Assembly: GCA_020638735.1 (NCBI GenBank)
Contig: JACKHZ010000008.1
Coordinates: 1,116,001 to 1,180,000 of the forward strand
Length of the DNA stretch: 64,000 nucleotides
Source: Planctomycetota bacterium
GTDB lineage: Bacteria > Planctomycetota > UBA1135 > UBA2386
Direction of reading: 5' to 3'
Shown: piece by piece, positions 60,168 to 64,000 of the stretch
How the letters are laid out: each line of letters opens with the position of its first letter
Position numbering within the stretch: the stretch's first letter is position 1
Position numbers and translations under genes: made by a program
The notes under the pieces: generated by a model
Told to the model about the DNA's origin: nothing
Seen by the model: the letters and a program-made list of their open reading frames with translations, nothing else
Databases searched by the model: none

Positions 60168-61181
60168 TCAGGCCGCGGCGTAGGCCGACAGCAGCGCGCG
60201 GATCTCGACCTCGGGGTCGAAGCGGCGACCGAAGTCCTCGCGGATGCGCACGCCGAGCGCGCCGGCGGCGGCGCGGTTGCGGTAGAGGGCGAGGATCTGC
60301 TTGGCCATGTCCTCCTCGGACTGGAACAGCAGCCCCGTCTCCTTGTGGCGGATCAGCTCGCGGTTGCCGGGCACGTCGGAGGCGACCACCGGGCGACCGA
60401 GCATGCCGGCCTCGAGGATGGTCGGCGACGCACCTTCGCTGAGCGAGGTGTTGAGCACGACGTCGGCGTCGAGGTAGGCGGCGCCCATGCGGTCGCTGGC
60501 CAGCGACGGCAGCACGCGCACGCCGGCCTTGCGGGCGCACAGCTCGCGCAGCTCGGCGGCGTAGACCGGGTCCTGGTCCGGGCCCGCCAGGATCAGCTCG
60601 ACGTCGGCGCCCGCGGCGCGCAGCACGTCGACGATCGCGATCGCGCGGTGCTGCCCCTTGATCGGCCGCAGGCCGCCGGGCAGGAACACCAGGAAGCGGT
60701 TGCGCGGGATGCCGAGCGAACGCCGCAGGTCGGTGCCGTCGGTCGGCAGCCGGTGCGCAGAACGCACCACGACGTCGATCTTGCCGACCGCGTCGGGCAC
60801 GCGCTCCTCGACGGTGCGCGCCTGGTCGGCGCTCGGCACCAGCACGCGGTGCGCGCGGCGGATCACCTCGCAGACCAGCGGTCCGTGGCCTTCGTCGAGC
60901 GCGTCCTGGTGCAGATCTTCGCCGCTCAGCGACACGACCCATGGCGTGCGCGAACCGAGCAGCTGCACGCCGCACCGCAGCGCGTCGTGGGCGTGCACGA
61001 TGTCCGGCCGGAAGCGGCCGATGGTGCCCTCGAGCGACTGCCGGATGCCGCCTTCGGAGGTGCCGCCGAGCAGCTCGCAGAGGTGGCCGCGCTGCTGCAG
61101 GCCGTCGCGACAACGCGTCACCGTCGCGAACCCACCGAGGTGTTCGTGCGTCGGGGCCGGCGTCATCAAGAGGACCTTCAC
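60168..61181 (-). CDS. GT4-family glycosyltransferase, last gene of glycan operon in this window
   Basis: 337-residue GT-B glycosyltransferase starting GTG 61181 (KVLLMTPAPTHEHLGGFATV). The N-terminal half has PDIVHAHDALRCGVQLLG. The donor half has FLPGGLRPIKGQHRAIAIVD, LASDRMGAAYLDADVVLNTS and the E-x7-E motif SEGASPTILEAGMLGRPVVA. It probably transfers a nucleotide-sugar-derived residue onto a surface glycan. It lies 58 nt after the BtpA-like gene on the same strand. Confidence 0.92.
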   Translation of the reverse strand: MKVLLMTPAPTHEHLGGFATVTRCRDGLQQRGHLCELLGGTSEGGIRQSLEGTIGRFRPDIVHAHDALRCGVQLLGSRTPWVVSLSGEDLHQDALDEGHGPLVCEVIRRAHRVLVPSADQARTVEERVPDAVGKIDVVVRSAHRLPTDGTDLRRSLGIPRNRFLVFLPGGLRPIKGQHRAIAIVDVLRAAGADVELILAGPDQDPVYAAELRELCARKAGVRVLPSLASDRMGAAYLDADVVLNTSLSEGASPTILEAGMLGRPVVASDVPGNRELIRHKETGLLFQSEEDMAKQILALYRNRAAAGALGVRIREDFGRRFDPEVEIRALLSAYAAA

Positions 61182-61239
61182 GGAATCCCTCTTCGACCAA
61201 CCCGGCGCGCGCGCATGAGGCGCACGGCGCCGGCCACGG

Positions 61240-62043
61240 TCAGCCGCCCGACCGCCGCGTGCCGGCGGGGCAGGCGGCCCGCAGCCGGCGCACCCGCTCG
61301 ACGTCCACCGGGTTGCCGACCCGACCGTCCACCTTGCACCACGAGCCGACGATCGCGCCGTCGCAGCGCGGCCACAGCGTCGCCGCGTTGTCGGCGGACA
61401 GACCGGCGCCGAGCCAGATCGGGAACGCCCCCACCGCCGCGCGCACGGTGTCCAACAACCCGACATCCACGGGCTCACCGGTGCGCGATCCCGACAGCAC
61501 GAGCCCGGCGGCGCCGGACCGCTCGGCCAGGTCGCGCGCGCCGGCGGCGACGTCGAGCGGCGCCAACGGCGCGGCGTGCTTGACCAGGAAGTCCCCGAGG
61601 ATCAGCGTCGAGCTGCCGAGCTGGCGACGGTAGGCGCCGAGCCGCGCGGCCTCGCCGGCGATCACGCCCTGGTCGGTCACGTAGGCGCCGGTCAGCACGT
61701 TGACGCGCACCCAACGCGCACCGAGCACCGCGGCCACGCCGAGCGCGGCCGCGCCGTCGTTGCGCAGGCAGTTGACGCAGAGCGGCAGGCCGGTCGCGCG
61801 CTGCACGCGGTCGCCGACCACCGCGAGGCCGGCGACGACGTCGGGCGGCACGGGGTCGTCGAGGGTGCCGCGGTGGAACGGCGCGTCGCCGAAGTTCTCG
61901 ATCACCAGGCCGTCGCAGCCGCCGGCGACGTAAGCCTCGGCGTCGGCCAGCGCCGCGTCGAGCACCTCGGCCATCGAGCGGTGCCCCGCCGCCGACGGCA
62001 GCGCGCGCAGGTGCACGACCCCGAGCAGCGGTCGCGGGCTCAT
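61240..62043 (-). CDS. BtpA/SgcQ-family TIM-barrel protein
   Basis: 267 residues. GVVHLRALPSAAGHRSMAEV and VAGGCDGLVIENFGDAPFHR are signature segments of the BtpA family. CVNCLRNDGAAALGVAAVLG, VRVNVLTGAYVTDQGVIAGE and IWLGAGLSADNAATL complete the barrel. BtpA is linked to photosystem I accumulation in cyanobacteria and SgcQ to a sugar operon in E. coli; neither activity is defined. Here it overlaps a GT2 gene (ATGA at 62043-62040) inside a glycan cluster, suggesting a sugar-phosphate role (inference). Confidence 0.9.
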   Translation of the reverse strand: MSPRPLLGVVHLRALPSAAGHRSMAEVLDAALADAEAYVAGGCDGLVIENFGDAPFHRGTLDDPVPPDVVAGLAVVGDRVQRATGLPLCVNCLRNDGAAALGVAAVLGARWVRVNVLTGAYVTDQGVIAGEAARLGAYRRQLGSSTLILGDFLVKHAAPLAPLDVAAGARDLAERSGAAGLVLSGSRTGEPVDVGLLDTVRAAVGAFPIWLGAGLSADNAATLWPRCDGAIVGSWCKVDGRVGNPVDVERVRRLRAACPAGTRRSGG

Positions 62044-62912
62044 CGGCGCAGCAACGACCGCAGCCGCATCTTGAAGCCCTTCCACGTCGGCGCCAGCGCC
62101 TGGGCCTCGGCGATCACCTTGTCGGCGTCGCCGTGCCGTCCTTCGCCGAGCAGGTCCCAGGCCAGGTCGAGCCGCACCGCGGCGCGCCGTCGCTTGATCA
62201 GCGTCTGGAAGTGCGCCTCGCCCTCGTGGTGGTGCGCGATGCGCTCGAGGATGCGATCGACGCCGCGCAGGAAGCGACCGTTGGCCGACAGGCTGCCCTC
62301 GTGCACCCGGTAGAACGTCATCGGCCGCGACGAGTAGGCGATCGGCTCCTCGGCCGCCATGCGCAACCAGAGGTCGTAGTCCTCGGTCGCGACGAGGTCC
62401 GGCGACTCGTCGAAGCCGCCGGCCTTGACCACGGCCGCGCGGCGCGCCACCACCGAGCTGCAGACGACCGGGTTGCCGAGCAGCAGGTACTCGAGCGTCA
62501 GCACGTGCGGCACGCTGCGGCGCTCGTTCTTGCGGCCCTCGACGCGGTCGCCGCGCACGATCCACGCGTCGGTGGCGTGGCAGCTGGCGCCCAACTCGAC
62601 GAGGCGGTCGACGGCGCGTTCGAGCTTGTCCGGCACGTACCAGTCGTCGGCGTCGCAGAAGGCCACGAACTCGGTCGTGGCCAGCTCGAGGCCGCGGTTG
62701 CGGGCCGCGCCGGGCCCGCGCTGCTGCTGCCGCACGACGGTCGCGCCGAGGCGTTCGGCGATCGCCGCGGTGTCGTCGGTCGAACCGTCGTCGACGACGA
62801 CGACCTGCGCCGGCGGCGTCGTCTGGGTCTGCAGCGCCCGCAGCGTCACCTCGAGGAACGGCGCCGCCTGGAACGCCGGCACGACGACGGTCACGGGGGC
62901 GGTGCGGGTCAT
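62040..62912 (-). CDS. GT2-family glycosyltransferase
   Basis: 290 residues. A GT-A fold with VTVVVPAFQAAPFLEVTLRA, QVVVVDDGSTDDTAAIAERL and FVAFCDADDWYVPDKL (Asp-x-Asp) places it in GT2. CSSVVARRAAVVKAGGFDES and TEDYDLWLRMA are the acceptor/catalytic region (ED motif). A C-terminal helical tail (about 240-290) follows. It is probably an inverting transferase that extends a lipid-linked repeat unit. Start and stop overlap neighbours by 4 nt each. Confidence 0.94.
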   Translation of the reverse strand: MTRTAPVTVVVPAFQAAPFLEVTLRALQTQTTPPAQVVVVDDGSTDDTAAIAERLGATVVRQQQRGPGAARNRGLELATTEFVAFCDADDWYVPDKLERAVDRLVELGASCHATDAWIVRGDRVEGRKNERRSVPHVLTLEYLLLGNPVVCSSVVARRAAVVKAGGFDESPDLVATEDYDLWLRMAAEEPIAYSSRPMTFYRVHEGSLSANGRFLRGVDRILERIAHHHEGEAHFQTLIKRRRAAVRLDLAWDLLGEGRHGDADKVIAEAQALAPTWKGFKMRLRSLLRR

Positions 62913-64000
62913 GGCTTTTGGCGGCGCAGCTTGCCGAGCACGGCGGCCGCGATCTCGCGAATGTAGCGGAAGTCCTCGACGTGCACGAACAGGCAGCGCC
63001 ACGCGGACGTGCCGGTGCTGGCCGAGTAGGCGACCAGGGTCCAGAGCGTGCCGATCAGGTAGGCGACGGTCGAGGCGATCGCCGCTCCCTTCGCACCTTC
63101 GCCCGGCACCAGCCAGAGGTCGAGGCCGAGCATCACCACCAGCACCAGCACCTGCGCGTTGACGCAGGTCTGCAGCCGGTCGCGCGCTGCCAGGTCGGCC
63201 TGCAACACCTTCGAGACCGTGAACCCGACCGTGCCCGGCACCAGGACCCACAGGCACTCGCTGACCGGCGCGCTCCAGCCGTCGTACCAGGTCGAAGGGT
63301 CCTTGCCCGCCAGCCAGGTGATCGTGCCCATGATCGGGTCGACCAGCAGCACGATCGCCACCGCGCCCAGCAGCGAGATCAGCAGCCCGAGCCTCGACAG
63401 CACCGGCGTCAGCTGCCGCGCCTGCTCGTGCGAGCTGCCGGCAACCTTGGAGAAGAACAGGTCGCGCATCGCCTCGGGGAAGTGCCAGACCAGCTCGGCC
63501 CAGGTGACCGCCATCGAGTAGTAGGCGACCTGCGTCATCGCCACGTTCTTCACCGCCAGGACCGCCTCGTCGTCCATGCCGTCGACGAAGCGGGACGTCG
63601 CGTAGATGAAGCCGAGCACCACCAGGTCGAGCCGGTGGTTCAGGTAGGTCAACGTCGAGGTCAGGTTGGCGCGCCAGCCGTAGCGCAGCGCCTCGCCGAG
63701 ATAGCCGCGGTCGACGCGCGCGCGCACGGTGACGACCTTGCGCACCATCCACAGCGACAACAGCGCGATGCCGAACGTCGACACCAGCCGCCCCCACGCC
63801 ACCGCCAGCGGCACGTCGCCCTTCGTCACCGAGCCGCCGAGCAGGTAGAAGATCGCGAAGAAGGCCGGCAGGAAGCCGATCGACGTCGCCACGTGCACGA
63901 CGCCGTAGTCCTTGATGCGCTCGGTCGCCAGCTGCGTGCTGTTGGCGTAGCTGGCGACCAGCAGCAGCGGCACCACCAGGCAGATCGGCAGCACGCCGAA
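62909..64000 (-). CDS. Polysaccharide flippase-like (Wzx/MATE-fold) protein, 5' end beyond window
   Basis: C-terminal 363 residues visible, N-terminus cut by the right edge. About ten hydrophobic helices remain (PICLVVPLLLVASYANSTQL, VATSIGFLPAFFAIFYLLGG, ISLLGAVAIVLLVDPIMG, VPGTVGFTVSKVLQADLAAR). The pattern VLQADLAARDRLQTCVNAQV and the position before GT2 and GT4 genes fit an oligosaccharide-lipid flippase of the MOP superfamily. A GTG at 63994 could mimic a start but lies inside a helix. It moves lipid-linked glycan units across the inner membrane. Confidence 0.85.
   Translation of the reverse strand, partial: FGVLPICLVVPLLLVASYANSTQLATERIKDYGVVHVATSIGFLPAFFAIFYLLGGSVTKGDVPLAVAWGRLVSTFGIALLSLWMVRKVVTVRARVDRGYLGEALRYGWRANLTSTLTYLNHRLDLVVLGFIYATSRFVDGMDDEAVLAVKNVAMTQVAYYSMAVTWAELVWHFPEAMRDLFFSKVAGSSHEQARQLTPVLSRLGLLISLLGAVAIVLLVDPIMGTITWLAGKDPSTWYDGWSAPVSECLWVLVPGTVGFTVSKVLQADLAARDRLQTCVNAQVLVLVVMLGLDLWLVPGEGAKGAAIASTVAYLIGTLWTLVAYSASTGTSAWRCLFVHVEDFRYIREIAAAVLGKLRRQKP

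Overview
The window looks like chromosomal DNA of a very G+C-rich, free-living Gram-negative bacterium, most likely a Planctomycetota (inference). Supporting signs are secreted proteins ending in the C-terminal domain common in marine planctomycete exoproteins, extended ECF sigma factors, a GH20 hexosaminidase with a discoidin domain, YceI, DUF4136 and M1 exoproteins, and dense short genes on both strands with many 1-8 nt start/stop overlaps (ATGA or GTGA). No rRNA, tRNA, CRISPR array, phage or plasmid module was seen.

Layout. 1-2.2 kb: an ECF sigma factor cut by the left edge, two strong stem-loops, and a secreted thioredoxin-like protein whose active-site Cys codon is TGA, followed by a SECIS-like hairpin (probable selenoprotein). 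2.2-15.8 kb: K+ channel, stand-alone NuoF-like protein, GH20 hexosaminidase, RlmL-like methyltransferase, ATP/ADP-translocase-like carrier, EamA exporter, DUF4143 ATPase, M1 peptidase, TMEM175 channel, DUF4136 lipoprotein, membrane protein and YceI. 15.9-20.7 kb: a 1211-residue protein with a voltage-sensor-like helical bundle, coupled to a membrane protein. 21.5-28.3 kb: secreted anchor-J-type protein, GH99/WbsX-like protein, Mx1-type peptidase, C45 hydrolase, DNA polymerase IV, orphan Clp-N protein. 28.3-31.4 kb: tandemly duplicated Rpn/PD-(D/E)XK genes interleaved with a thioesterase gene and a broken copy of its 3' end.

31.4-38.3 kb: threonine catabolism (tdh, kbl) around an EfpL-like elongation factor and a beta-helix exoprotein; kbl is coupled to an archaeal/eukaryotic-type methionine aminopeptidase and followed by a GT4 glycosyltransferase. 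38.3-42 kb: a lower-G+C patch, then an IorAB-type molybdenum hydroxylase. 42-47.9 kb: leucine-type dehydrogenase, ChaN-PDZ lipoprotein, exonuclease III overlapping an ABC transporter pair. 48-50 kb: ECF sigma, small membrane protein and secretin-N-like protein. 50-58.5 kb: secreted and unknown proteins, IF-1 with an overlapping GNAT gene, a methyltransferase overlapping an M48 peptidase fusion, a sensorless histidine kinase. 58.6-60.2 kb: an iron-sulphur PD-(D/E)XK/DUF2779 nuclease-like protein. 60.2-64 kb: a surface-glycan operon (flippase, GT2, BtpA-family protein, GT4) running off the right edge.

The most notable observation is the probable selenoprotein. Next are the voltage-sensor-like giant protein, the Rpn-thioesterase segmental duplication, the EfpL-like factor with Arg33, and the ECF/membrane/secretin-N trio. 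Most long open frames opposite these genes are artefacts of the high G+C content.
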